From Candidatus Poribacteria bacterium (GTDB taxonomy: Bacteria; Poribacteria; WGA-4E; WGA-3G), in assembly GCA_022827625.1 (NCBI GenBank), contig JAJEIE010000029.1:1-64000 (forward strand): DNA of 64,000 bases. Direction: 5' to 3'. The position numbers and the translations under genes are program-made. This document shows, in pieces, positions 8,995-17,837 of this stretch (position 1 is the first letter of the stretch; each line of letters starts with the position of its first letter). The notes below the pieces were generated by a model. It had not been told where the DNA came from. It searched no databases and worked only from the letters and a program-made list of their open reading frames with translations.

Positions 8995-9395
8995 AAAATT
9001 CAGGAACATGGCGAGAATATATGGTTCAGCGTCTGGCTTCCGATCCGGGACGGATAAAGGGTTATCTCCAAGCGATCATGGAGGAATACCAAACTTTTGG
9101 AGATCCGCGAGTCGTGTTGTTGGCACTCCGAACTGTTGCCGAGGCAGCAGGAGGCATATCAGAACTTGCCAAAAAAATTAATACTGAACCGGAGGTACTC
9201 TCGGAAGAACTATCAAGAGACAAGGCTTTAACAATTGAAACACTCAAAGCCATTCTTAATGCATTCGAGTGCAGGCTTTCAATTGAATCGTTGGAGCCAG
9301 AAAATCCTCACCATCCCACTACTTACTCTCCGGATGCAAGGCTAATGCGGATCGCCTCAAGCGCCACTGCTGCGTCCGCCAAACAAGGCGGTTGA
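8991..9395 (+). CDS. HTH-type addiction module antitoxin (HigA-like)
   Basis: A 134-residue protein whose central part (residues about 35-90: LLALRTVAEAAGGISELAKK and on to LTIETLKAILNAFECRLSIE) fits the helix-turn-helix antidote proteins paired with HigB-like killers. Such antitoxins bind and neutralise the toxin and repress their own promoter. The frame overlaps the toxin by 4 nt. The last 24 codons or so run into the 3' end of the convergent Gfo/Idh gene. That low-complexity tail (ASSATAASAKQGG) is probably not original antitoxin sequence. Confidence 0.8.
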   Translation: MKNSGTWREYMVQRLASDPGRIKGYLQAIMEEYQTFGDPRVVLLALRTVAEAAGGISELAKKINTEPEVLSEELSRDKALTIETLKAILNAFECRLSIESLEPENPHHPTTYSPDARLMRIASSATAASAKQGG

Positions 9396-10267
9396 TCGGC
9401 AGCATCTCGGATTTCAGAGAGCCATAATTCCTGAAGGGTCGGCTGCGGTGAATCCGGTATCAAAAGCGGTGTCACACCAGCAGGGGTCGTGCAGTGCCAT
9501 TCACCCCCGGCATCGCTGATTGTGCCTTCGGTGAGAACGTATCGCTCGTGTTCTTCGGCAGCGTTAATAGCAATCCCGCCTGCCCATGTCCATTGCCCGA
9601 TACCGCCACGTTTGAACTCGACGGTAAGCGTGTTGACGAACCGGTCATATTGCCCGTTTCCCCTCAGCCCTTCATAGGCAGCACGCTTTTTAACAGACGC
9701 AGCACCCCCAAAGAAATCAACAATCGGATAGATATGATAGATGAAGAAGTGAGCAGGTATACCAGACACGGATAGGTTGAAGAGGATCTCAGGACGGGCA
9801 CCGCGACCGGGTGTGAGCCGGACAAATGAGGTGAGCAGTAGGTCGCCGAGTTCGCCTATTTTCCCTTTCAGTGCTTTGTGGGTGTTGGAGACTGCTTCTG
9901 GGTGTGAGACCCGCAGCACACGACCTCGCTTCTCGGCAAGTTTCAACGCTGCTGCCCCCTCACCGACATCGCTGGCGAGTGGATATTCTACGAAAACGTG
10001 TTTATCGGCTTGTAATGCTGCGAGGGTAATCTCACCATGGCTGTCGTTGTGCGTGCAGATGACGACTCCATCTATATCTTCGCGCGCAACAAGATGTAAC
10101 CACTCTGGAATGAAGGCTGCTTCATGCTCTTTGGCGAGTTGTGTGCCTGTCTGTTCGTTTCTGGAAGCGATTGCCACAAGATCGACGGCTGTCATAGTGG
10201 CAAATCGGGTGAGATGGTGGCGTGCCATCCCACCCGAACCGATGATCCCGATTTTAATTTTTGTCAT
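9323..10267 (-). CDS. Gfo/Idh/MocA-family oxidoreductase
   Basis: A 314-residue protein starting at MTKIKIGIIGSGGMARHHLT. This start is preferred over an ATG 15 nt upstream because AGGAAAT precedes it and it avoids overlap with the isomerase gene. The N-terminal Rossmann fold binds NAD(P) (GIIGSGGMARHH). VFVEYPLASDVGEGAAAL corresponds to the EKP region, with Tyr-Pro replacing the usual Lys-Pro, so the classic catalytic Lys of the motif is missing. It follows the RhaI-type isomerase by 5 nt, suggesting work in the same sugar pathway. Confidence 0.85.
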   Translation of the reverse strand: MTKIKIGIIGSGGMARHHLTRFATMTAVDLVAIASRNEQTGTQLAKEHEAAFIPEWLHLVAREDIDGVVICTHNDSHGEITLAALQADKHVFVEYPLASDVGEGAAALKLAEKRGRVLRVSHPEAVSNTHKALKGKIGELGDLLLTSFVRLTPGRGARPEILFNLSVSGIPAHFFIYHIYPIVDFFGGAASVKKRAAYEGLRGNGQYDRFVNTLTVEFKRGGIGQWTWAGGIAINAAEEHERYVLTEGTISDAGGEWHCTTPAGVTPLLIPDSPQPTLQELWLSEIRDAADQPPCLADAAVALEAIRISLASGE

Positions 10268-10272
10268 ATTTC

Positions 10273-11487
10273 CTACGCCCACCCTTGGCTTTCGCCACCG
10301 ACACGAGCGGCACTAATCTTCTCGTAATAACCGCTTTTCCGGTAAGCTGCCAACGGATGCGGATCGCGCCCCATTTCCAAGCGGACCTGCTCCAGTAGTG
10401 GATTTACATCCATCTCATAGGCACGTTGGAGGATAGATTCTGCTTCAACAAGGTCTGCACTGTCCTGCGCCGCTGCAAGAGCGTCCCGGTCAACAAGCAG
10501 TGCCTTTGTGTATGCCTTTTGCAGATTGCACACCGACTGTATGCTCGCTTCTACTTTCGGTTTCAGGTTGTGGCTCTGATCAATCATATAGGCGATGTCG
10601 GTTTCTGTATCAGGATCGAGTTCTGCAGCGACGAGTTCGGTATAAATCAGGAAGAGTTCCTGCGGATTGATAGAGCCGACCGTCAGATCATCGTCAGCGT
10701 ATTTCCGGCAGTTGAAGTGGAATCCGCCGAGTTTTCCCTCGTCTATTAAATAAGCAACGATAAACTCAATATTTGTGCCTTGTGGGTGGTGTCCTAAGTC
10801 GATAAGGACTTGCGCTTTCTCACCGAGTTTGGTTGCCATGAGGTAGGCGGTCCCCCAATCGGGGAGGTCGGTGTGATAGAACGCCGGTTCAAAGAATTTA
10901 TATTCAATGAGCATCCGAGTGTCTTCGGGCAGTGCATCGTAGACCTCGGCTAAAGCGTCCTCCATCCAGCGTTTACGTTTTCTGAAGTTCGACTGACCTG
11001 GGAAGTTGGTGCCGTCCGCGAACCACAAACTGAGCAGATCAGACCCAGTTTTCTCCATGATGTCAACGCACTCAAGCATGTGATCAATTGCGAGTCGGCG
11101 GATAGCGGCATCTGGGTTGCAGACGCTTCCGAGTTTATACGCCTGATCTTGGAAGACGTTCGGGTTAATCGCACCGATACCGATACCGACTTCGGCGGCA
11201 TACTGTTTCAATGCCCCCCAATCGTCGGTTTTATCCCACGGAATGTGGAGTGCGACAGTCGGGGCAATACCGGTGAAGCGGTGGACGGTAGCAGCGTCTT
11301 CCAGACGTTCCGCAGCGTTTCGGGCTGCACCAGGTTGTTCAAAGACCCCAAACCGGGTTCCGGAATTACCGTAACCCCATGAGGGTGTCTCAATGTGTTG
11401 CTGTTTGAGTTGGGCTTTGACTGCCTCAACCTGAATTCCTTGTTTCTCTAACGTTTCGGCTAACAAATCATAAGCGGGATTGCTCAT
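10273..11487 (-). CDS. rhaI: L-rhamnose isomerase-type sugar isomerase (RhaI family)
   Basis: A 404-residue TIM-barrel isomerase resembling the RhaI-type L-rhamnose isomerases rather than E. coli RhaA. Metal and substrate-binding regions visible are [52 protein letters not shown] and [20 protein letters not shown]. These enzymes interconvert aldoses and ketoses (L-rhamnose/L-rhamnulose, sometimes other sugars) using Mn. AAGGAAG precedes the ATG. The start overlaps the HIT gene upstream by 20 nt and the end is 5 nt from a Gfo/Idh gene, so the three likely form an operon. Exact substrate is uncertain. Confidence 0.85.
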   Translation of the reverse strand: MSNPAYDLLAETLEKQGIQVEAVKAQLKQQHIETPSWGYGNSGTRFGVFEQPGAARNAAERLEDAATVHRFTGIAPTVALHIPWDKTDDWGALKQYAAEVGIGIGAINPNVFQDQAYKLGSVCNPDAAIRRLAIDHMLECVDIMEKTGSDLLSLWFADGTNFPGQSNFRKRKRWMEDALAEVYDALPEDTRMLIEYKFFEPAFYHTDLPDWGTAYLMATKLGEKAQVLIDLGHHPQGTNIEFIVAYLIDEGKLGGFHFNCRKYADDDLTVGSINPQELFLIYTELVAAELDPDTETDIAYMIDQSHNLKPKVEASIQSVCNLQKAYTKALLVDRDALAAAQDSADLVEAESILQRAYEMDVNPLLEQVRLEMGRDPHPLAAYRKSGYYEKISAARVGGESQGWA

Positions 11488-12001
11488 TATGTTTCTTCCT
11501 TTCGTAAGGGGTTATCAGTTCTTGAAATATCTCTGAAAGTTTCTCCTGTGTCGCGTTCGGGTCTTCAATGATGATACGCGCGCCACCTATAACATCCATG
11601 AACCCCAATTCACGCGGGTAACGAGGGACAACGTGCAGGTGCAGGTGCGCGATGCTCGCACCGGAGGCATCCCCCATGTTATAACCGACGTTATAGCCGC
11701 GCGGCTGATAGGCACACGTCAACACCTCAAAACAGAGGCATTGGAGTTCGTGAAGTTCTTGGACCTCTTCCTGACTCAACTCCCGGACATCAAGGATATG
11801 CCGATTCGGAAAGATTAAGAGGTGCCCTGGACTGTAAGGGTAGAGATTCAGCGAAATCGTAAAGCGTTCGGTTCGATGTACCTCAAGCCGTTGGACTTTT
11901 TCATTTTTTTCGACGATTGCACATAGAATACACGGTACATCCGGGCGGTTTTTTCCTTTGGCATAAGGCATTTTGTTCGGGACGAAGAGGTTGTGTCGCA
12001 T
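11468..12001 (-). CDS. HIT-family nucleotide hydrolase
   Basis: A 177-residue histidine-triad protein. The zinc-like pair CILC is near residues 26-29. The core [20 protein letters not shown] is followed by the catalytic triad HLHLHVVPR near residues 124-132. HIT proteins of this branch (Ap4A phosphorylase/hydrolase-like) cleave dinucleoside polyphosphates or nucleotide adducts. It is the first gene of the minus-strand sugar cluster and overlaps the isomerase start by 20 nt, implying translational coupling. Confidence 0.88.
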   Translation of the reverse strand: MRHNLFVPNKMPYAKGKNRPDVPCILCAIVEKNEKVQRLEVHRTERFTISLNLYPYSPGHLLIFPNRHILDVRELSQEEVQELHELQCLCFEVLTCAYQPRGYNVGYNMGDASGASIAHLHLHVVPRYPRELGFMDVIGGARIIIEDPNATQEKLSEIFQELITPYERKKHNEQSRL

Positions 12002-12214
12002 AAAAGGGTTCCCTGTAAACTTCTATAGCACGCTATGTTATGGCGAATTTTGGGTTTTCTTGAAAAAAGGTTAAATTTTTGATACAGATATGATATACTA
12101 TTTTGGTAAAGCATGCAAGCAGATAATTATTAGCAGTCAGCAAAGAGCATTTAGCGAAGGAATTGACTGCAAAGCGATTAAGAAATAGTTTTGCCACACC
12201 TGAGGACATAGGAA

Positions 12215-13045
12215 ATGCCCACCCGGCACCCACTTCTGGACGTTACAGAAATTGACACAGATATCGAAACATACCTAAATCAGATTGGCGAAGTCACGTT
12301 TCGGTTTCCAGAGCACGATTCAAGATGCCAATCATTCCGAGCAGTAGTGGACAATCAACATTGGTTCGTTAAACACGGTAATATACCTCAAACTATTACA
12401 TGGCTCAAACAAGCCGTCGATTTCAATGCCGCTGTACAGCACGAGGCACTCCCGCAATTGCACAACGCTTTCACTACCCCTGACGGACTTACACTGGTCT
12501 ACAACTGGGTGGATGGCGAGAGTTTGCGTCCTGAAAGAGAACTGCGTGACGGGGAAATCCATCCGCGGGATAGGTTTTGTGCGCTGCCAGCGACTGAGAT
12601 TATCGCCGCACTTAACGTCATCTACGATGTTCATCTTCTTATTGAAGAAAGAGGCTTTATCGCTGAAGATTTTTATGACGGCTGCATTATTTATGATTTT
12701 CAAAAAAAACAGATACACCTGTACGATTTCGACCACTACCATCCAGCACCTTTCATAAATGACCGAGGACGTTTGTACGGTTCGAGTCGTTTTATGGCAC
12801 CGGAGGAGTTTCAGAAAGGCGAGCGAATTGACGAAAGAACAAACGTTTTTATGTTAGGACGGACAGCGTTTGTGCTGCTTGCTAACAGCAGCGATTCACG
12901 GGATGACTGGAAAGGGAATGAGGCGATGTGGCAGGTCGCGAAAAAGGCAACAAATACAGATAAAGCGTTGAGATACCAATCTGTCAAAGAATTCGTCTCA
13001 GCGTGGCACGCCGCGATTGCTGATAATCCAATTCCGATTGTTTGA
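12215..13045 (+). CDS. Protein kinase-like protein with degenerate catalytic motifs
   Basis: A 276-residue protein with an atypical kinase layout. HWFVKHG holds a possible ATP-binding Lys. IEERGFIAEDFYDGCIIYD occupies the catalytic-loop position but lacks HRD. HLYDFDHYHP is a DFG-like metal site, GSSRFMAPEE is a clear APE-type activation segment, and TNVFMLGRTAFVLL matches helix F. The activation segment resembles Ser/Thr kinases. The divergent loops suggest a weak kinase, a small-molecule kinase or a pseudokinase. GAGG lies about 10 nt before the ATG. Neighbours give no substrate clue. Confidence 0.6.
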   Translation: MPTRHPLLDVTEIDTDIETYLNQIGEVTFRFPEHDSRCQSFRAVVDNQHWFVKHGNIPQTITWLKQAVDFNAAVQHEALPQLHNAFTTPDGLTLVYNWVDGESLRPERELRDGEIHPRDRFCALPATEIIAALNVIYDVHLLIEERGFIAEDFYDGCIIYDFQKKQIHLYDFDHYHPAPFINDRGRLYGSSRFMAPEEFQKGERIDERTNVFMLGRTAFVLLANSSDSRDDWKGNEAMWQVAKKATNTDKALRYQSVKEFVSAWHAAIADNPIPIV

Positions 13046-13158
13046 TGTGATACAAACAGGATAAGAAACCGAACAGATTCCCAGAGATGCTATGAATTCA
13101 CCAAATACCATCATGGAATGAAATGGAATGATGCCCCAGGAGGTCCATAGTTAAAAAA

Positions 13159-14016
13159 ATGCGAAAAATTACTGATAACGAAATTCAATTCTTCAACGAC
13201 AACGGCTACCTCATCTTGAAACATGTCATCCAACCCGATGAACTTGCCGTTATACAACGCGAAAGCCAACGACTGATTGATGAGATTTTAGGAGGCGGAC
13301 CAGCAGATGAATGGTGCAACCGCGGACCGGAGGGGATTCCTTATTACCTCACCTATTTGCACTCTCATCCAAACGAATTCTCCCTGCGGTTATTAGGACA
13401 TCCATCTATCGGGGATCTGCTCCACCGAATCGTTGGACCGGATTTTATACCGTGCTATGAATCGCTGGTCTTCAAACTGCCGAAACACGGGTCTTCCGTG
13501 AGGTGGCATAGGGACGGTAATGCCATCCGCGAGAATCATCCGATTTTCAACATCGATATCTACATAGATTCGTCCACTGTCGATAACGGGTGCGTCTGGG
13601 TAATCCCGAAGAGCCATCTCTGGGGAATTGAAGAGGCACAAGAGATTATTGATAAGGGTGAAGTCAATTTTGAACGTGAGGACGCAGTGCCAGCAGAGGT
13701 TGAGCCGGGTGACATTCTGCTTCACCATACTAAGGTCTTGCACGGCAGTAAAATCAACACAAGCGATACGCTTCGCAGGGTTATTTACTTCGATCAACGT
13801 ACGCCGCGGTGGAATGAAACATATAAGTGGTGGCAGCCGGAGTTCTTGACGCAGCGCTGCAAACTCTATCAACGCGCCCTTCACGAACGCCGCACGAATC
13901 CGTATTCATCGGACACAGAGCACTTTGCTTATGAAGTGCCATTAAACATGCCGACGTGGGATCCAGCAGAGAATTTTGATTTGCGGATTCAGCACCGCGC
14001 GTATGCGCATCAATAA
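13159..14016 (+). CDS. Phytanoyl-CoA dioxygenase-family (PhyH) protein
   Basis: A 285-residue Fe(II)/2-oxoglutarate dioxygenase of the PhyH family. The metal facial triad is visible as VRWHRDGN (His and Asp) and, downstream, LHHTKVLHGS (second His), followed by an Arg-containing RRVIYFDQR strand for 2-oxoglutarate. The double-stranded beta-helix core IYIDSSTVDNGCVWVIPKSH is typical. Bacterial members hydroxylate varied small molecules; the substrate is unknown. It is the first of three PhyH genes in the window. Its end overlaps an upstream extension of the next ORF but not the preferred start. Confidence 0.9.
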   Translation: MRKITDNEIQFFNDNGYLILKHVIQPDELAVIQRESQRLIDEILGGGPADEWCNRGPEGIPYYLTYLHSHPNEFSLRLLGHPSIGDLLHRIVGPDFIPCYESLVFKLPKHGSSVRWHRDGNAIRENHPIFNIDIYIDSSTVDNGCVWVIPKSHLWGIEEAQEIIDKGEVNFEREDAVPAEVEPGDILLHHTKVLHGSKINTSDTLRRVIYFDQRTPRWNETYKWWQPEFLTQRCKLYQRALHERRTNPYSSDTEHFAYEVPLNMPTWDPAENFDLRIQHRAYAHQ

Positions 14017-14065
14017 AGTAGCAGGCACACACCGCTGTGCCGTAGCGCTAATGGAGACTAAGTTA

Positions 14066-14806
14066 ATGAACGTTCTACTGATAGGCGGTTCTGGACATGT
14101 TGGAACAATGACGCTCCCTTATATGAAAAGTCATCACAATTTTCGAGTGCTTGACCCCAACCCGCCTAAAGACGACTCCGTAGAATATGTCCAAGGATCT
14201 GTTACAGATCCCGACATCGTTCAAAAAGCGTTGGAAGGGATGGATACGTTTGTCTACATGGTGATGCTGCAACCGACGAGCGACCGGTCCTCTGTTGCGG
14301 ATTTCAGCGACATTGTCGCAAACTACGAAGTAAACGCGAAGGGGCTGCATATCGTTCTACATGCAGCGAAGGCAGCAGGGATTCGACATGCTGTCTACAC
14401 AAGTACCTTCACCGTGCATGAACGGACACGCAACAATTTTCCGTATGAAGACGTTGTCCCGCGTGATAATCCAGGGGTCTATGGACTCACGAAAGGATTT
14501 GGGGAACAGGTCTGCGAGTACTTTGCGCGTGAACACGGTATGTCGCTGATTGCGCTGCGGATTACAGGACCTTCTACACGCGAGCAGTGGCTTGAACGTT
14601 ACGCTCAGCCGAAAGATTCATCAGTGCATATCTGGTGGACGGACGAGGAAGACTTGGCGCGTGCGTATCTCGCCGCTATCTCGGTTGAACATGAAGGCTT
14701 TGATGCCTTTTTTATTTCTGGGGACCATGAACAGAAAGAGATTAACCTCTCGAAAGCAAAACGCTTGCTGGGTTGGGAACCGTTGACGCATACATTAGTA
14801 CAGTAA
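14066..14806 (+). CDS. NAD-dependent epimerase/dehydratase (extended SDR)
   Basis: A 246-residue short-chain dehydrogenase/reductase starting at MNVLLIGGSGHVGT. The start was picked because GGAG lies 9 nt upstream and the Rossmann fold begins there. The nucleotide motif is GGSGHVG at residues 7-13. The active-site region has Ser/Thr in YTSTFTVHE and the Tyr-x3-Lys motif in YGLTKGFGEQ. The shortened C-terminal half suggests a small-sugar or uronate epimerase/dehydrogenase. It lies 49 nt after the PhyH gene on the same strand and may be cotranscribed. Confidence 0.85.
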   Translation: MNVLLIGGSGHVGTMTLPYMKSHHNFRVLDPNPPKDDSVEYVQGSVTDPDIVQKALEGMDTFVYMVMLQPTSDRSSVADFSDIVANYEVNAKGLHIVLHAAKAAGIRHAVYTSTFTVHERTRNNFPYEDVVPRDNPGVYGLTKGFGEQVCEYFAREHGMSLIALRITGPSTREQWLERYAQPKDSSVHIWWTDEEDLARAYLAAISVEHEGFDAFFISGDHEQKEINLSKAKRLLGWEPLTHTLVQ

Positions 14807-14839
14807 AGGTTGATTTTCGTTTCCGGCTGCCCTCTTAAT

Positions 14840-14868
14840 TTGACAAAGACGGCATTGTATGATACAAT
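14840..14868 (+). promoter_or_regulatory. Promoter of the succinate dehydrogenase operon
   Basis: TTGACA (14840-14845), 17-nt spacer, TACAAT (14863-14868): an exact -35 and a one-mismatch -10 at ideal spacing. The sdhC start lies 120 nt downstream, leaving a leader of about 110 nt with no obvious structure. Confidence 0.75.
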
Positions 14869-14988
14869 ATACTGCAATAAACCCGAAAGCCAATTAAAAC
14901 AGAAAAATAGTGGTTAGCTACCCCGTCCCCCGTCCTAACTACAATCACGCTTTCAATTTTCATCATTTAAGGTAAGGAAAAATCGTCT

Positions 14989-15804
14989 ATGACACAACAT
15001 CCAGAACTCACGTTGACGGACCGTCGCGCCTTCCAAACCCAACGCCGAGATACATGGTGGTTGCAACCGTTAGCCGTCCTTGTCGGATTGGGAGCGTTCA
15101 TCGTCTACGCCACCTTTAGAGTTTTTGAAGGGACTCACTTTTTTCACGGTCCCTATTTATCGCCTTTCTACTCACCACTGCTTTTCGGCACAGAAAAAGT
15201 TGCGCATAGCGTTGATCACAGTTGGTTGGGTATGATGCCAGACTGGATGCCAGGTCTTATTACACCGGCTATCCTCATTTTGTGGGCACCGCTTGGGTTT
15301 CGTTTCACCTGTTATTACTACCGGGGTGCGTACTACAAGGCGTTTTGGGCAGATCCGCCCTCTTGCACAGTGTCAGAACCGCGTAAAGGCTACCGGGGTG
15401 AGCATTCATTTCCATTGATTATACAGAACATCCACCGATACTTCCTTTATATTGCAATCATCTTTGTGGGTATCCTTGCTTACGACGTATGGAAAGCCCT
15501 CTGGTTTGACGACGGGAACGGCGGAAAAACTTTCGGTATCGGCGTAGGCACCCTCATCTTGGCAGTTAATGTCGTCCTTTTAGGCGGTTACACCTTCGGA
15601 TGCCACTCCTTACGCCACTTGGTTGGTGGGGTCATTGATCTGCTCTCAAAAGCACCAATCCGTCGGCGAGCGTATAATTGTGTTAGCTGCTTAAACGAGC
15701 GACACATGCTCTGGGCATGGATGAGTCTCTGTTGGGTCGGTTTTTCTGATGTATACGTCCGTTTTATAGCACCGGCGATAGGTCAAGATTGGATTACATT
15801 TTAA
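14989..15804 (+). CDS. sdhC: Succinate dehydrogenase membrane anchor (cytochrome b-type subunit)
   Basis: A 271-residue membrane protein with about five hydrophobic helices: residues 24-45, 80-105, 147-170, 180-208 and 240-262. Conserved His residues are in HFFHGPYLSP, SHRYF-like IHRYFLYIA and CHSLRHLVGG, likely haem ligands. The FHGPYLSPFYSP stretch is characteristic of the single large-anchor succinate dehydrogenases found outside Proteobacteria. It anchors SdhAB and passes electrons to quinone. AAGGAAAA lies about 10 nt before the ATG. It is the first gene of sdhCAB, 45 nt from sdhA. Confidence 0.85.
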   Translation: MTQHPELTLTDRRAFQTQRRDTWWLQPLAVLVGLGAFIVYATFRVFEGTHFFHGPYLSPFYSPLLFGTEKVAHSVDHSWLGMMPDWMPGLITPAILILWAPLGFRFTCYYYRGAYYKAFWADPPSCTVSEPRKGYRGEHSFPLIIQNIHRYFLYIAIIFVGILAYDVWKALWFDDGNGGKTFGIGVGTLILAVNVVLLGGYTFGCHSLRHLVGGVIDLLSKAPIRRRAYNCVSCLNERHMLWAWMSLCWVGFSDVYVRFIAPAIGQDWITF

Positions 15805-15849
15805 TATATGCGGTGTAAAAAAGAATGTTTATAGAGAGGAAATTTTAGC

Positions 15850-17682
15850 GTGGCATCTTACGAAACTCACGAATATGATGTGCTAATAATCGGAGCGGGT
15901 GGTGCTGGACTTCGCGCTGCCATTGAAGCGGCTACGGGCGATCTCAAAGTTGGGCTTGTATGTAAATCTTTACTCGGTAAGGCGCACACTGTTATGGCAG
16001 AAGGCGGCGTCGCTGCTGCTTTAGCAAATGTTGATGAAAGAGACAGTTGGCGCGTTCACTTCGCTGACACGATGCGTGGTGGACAGTATCTCTCTAACGC
16101 GCGAATGGCGGAACTCCATGCGAAGGAATCACCAGACCGCGTACGGGAACTGGAAGCGTGGGGTGCGCTCTTTGACCGAACCCAAGATGGCGGTATCCTG
16201 CAGCGAAACTTCGGTGGACACCAATATCCACGCCTCGCACACGTCGGGGACCGCACAGGCTTGGAAATGATTCGTGCCTTACAGGATCACGGTATCCACC
16301 AAGGTATTGAAGTGCACATGGAGAATACGGTCATTTCGCTCTTGAAAACGGGTGACAGGGTATCGGGTGCCTTCGGTTACGAACGTGAAAAGGGACGATT
16401 CAAGATCTTTACTGCGAAATCTATTGTTTTAGCAACCGGTGGGATTGGAAAAGCATATAAAATCACGAGCAATAGTTGGGAATATACCGGCGATGGACAC
16501 TCTCTGGCATACCACGCTGGCGCAGAGCTCATTGATATGGAGTTCGTCCAATTTCATCCGACCGGTATGGTGTGGCCCCCCAGTGTCCGAGGTATCTTGG
16601 TGACAGAAGGCGTGCGCGGTGAAGGCGGTATTCTCACAAACAGTGAAGGCAAACGCTTTATGTTTGACGACATCCCGGAACTTTACGTGAACCAGACAGC
16701 AGATAATCCTGAGGAAGGCTGGCTGTATACGCAAGGTGACCGTGATGCGCGGCGTCCTCCGGAACTCCTTACACGTGATCACGTTGCTCGGTGCATCGTT
16801 CGAGAAGTGCAGGAGGGTCGGGGTAGTCCACACGGCGGTGTATTTTTAGATATAGCGTGGATTAAGGAAAAAATTCCGAACGCCCCAGAACACATCCGTA
16901 GGAAACTGCCGAGTATGTACCACCAGTTCAAGGAACTCGCCGAAATCGACATTACGGCAGAACCGATGGAGGTGGGTCCGACGACACACTATATCATGGG
17001 TGGTATCCGTGTGGATGCAGATTCACAGATGACTGCGGTTCCTGGACTCTTCGCTGCTGGCGAATGCGCAGCGGGTTTACACGGCGCGAACAGACTCGGT
17101 GGTAACTCGTTATCAGACTTGCTCGTTTTCGGCAAGCGTGCCGGCGAATATGCGGCACAATTCGCGATGGAAAATGCGTCTGTTTCACTGGATGAGTCAG
17201 AAATTGAGACAATCGCTGCGCATACACTCAAGCCTTTTGAAAACCCCGCAGACGATGGTAGCGGCGAGAAGATGGGTCCTTATGACATCCAGGCACAACT
17301 GCAAGAAAAAATGCAGGATCTGGTAGGCATCGCTCGAAGTCAAGAGAGTCTTACGCAGGCTTTGGAAGAGATTCAAAACTTGCGCGAGAAAGCGGAGAAT
17401 GTTCACGCTATCGGCAATCGCGAATACAACGCCGGGTGGCACACAGCCCTCGATCTTGACTGTCTGTTGACGGTTTCCGAAGCGATTGCGCTTGCGGCGT
17501 TAGAGCGCAGGGCAAGTATCGGCGCACATTCACGGGACGATTATCCTGAAAAAGAAGAATCCGGTGCCAGCAAATACAACACTATCATCAAGAAAGCGGA
17601 CGACGGAGCGATGGAGATCCGAAGACATCCGGTTGATGAACTTCGGACGGATCTGAAGGAAATCATAGACGAGATGGGGTAG
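15850..17682 (+). CDS. sdhA: Succinate dehydrogenase/fumarate reductase flavoprotein subunit
   Basis: A 610-residue FAD-binding subunit starting from GTG, with GAGAGGA upstream. It shows the FAD dinucleotide fold DVLIIGAGGAGLRAAIEA at residues 9-26. GGHQYPRLAHVGDRTG belongs to the capping and active-site region. LIDMEFVQFHPTG, GPTTHYIMGGIRVD and GANRLGGNSLSDLLVFGKRA are the C-terminal FAD/succinate motifs. It oxidises succinate to fumarate (or the reverse) and hands electrons to SdhB. The size is normal for the family. Confidence 0.96.
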   Translation: MASYETHEYDVLIIGAGGAGLRAAIEAATGDLKVGLVCKSLLGKAHTVMAEGGVAAALANVDERDSWRVHFADTMRGGQYLSNARMAELHAKESPDRVRELEAWGALFDRTQDGGILQRNFGGHQYPRLAHVGDRTGLEMIRALQDHGIHQGIEVHMENTVISLLKTGDRVSGAFGYEREKGRFKIFTAKSIVLATGGIGKAYKITSNSWEYTGDGHSLAYHAGAELIDMEFVQFHPTGMVWPPSVRGILVTEGVRGEGGILTNSEGKRFMFDDIPELYVNQTADNPEEGWLYTQGDRDARRPPELLTRDHVARCIVREVQEGRGSPHGGVFLDIAWIKEKIPNAPEHIRRKLPSMYHQFKELAEIDITAEPMEVGPTTHYIMGGIRVDADSQMTAVPGLFAAGECAAGLHGANRLGGNSLSDLLVFGKRAGEYAAQFAMENASVSLDESEIETIAAHTLKPFENPADDGSGEKMGPYDIQAQLQEKMQDLVGIARSQESLTQALEEIQNLREKAENVHAIGNREYNAGWHTALDLDCLLTVSEAIALAALERRASIGAHSRDDYPEKEESGASKYNTIIKKADDGAMEIRRHPVDELRTDLKEIIDEMG

Positions 17683-17687
17683 ATGGT

Positions 17688-17833
17688 CATTGGTTATCAG
17701 TTATTGGTTGTCAGTTAAAGAGATTCTGATGATGATAACCTAAACGGAAAAAGGAGGAAGTAGTTGATGCTTGTCAGGGAATTCTCGCGTCACAGCAGAC
17801 GTAACCGATAACCGACAACCGACAACCGACAAC
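17688..17833. repeat. Inverted low-complexity repeats between sdhA and sdhB, with a 14-codon mini-ORF
   Basis: The gap opens with TTGGTTATCAGTTATTGGTT-like sequence and closes with tandem ACCGACA units (17802-17833), which are roughly its reverse complement. A good ribosome site (AGGAGG, 17754-17759) sits before a short frame at 17767-17811 (MLVREFSRHSRRNR) rather than before sdhB, which has no Shine-Dalgarno sequence. Insertion or expansion of the repeat between the original site and the sdhB start is a simple explanation, but it is inferred. Confidence 0.55.
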
Positions 17834-17837
17834 TATT

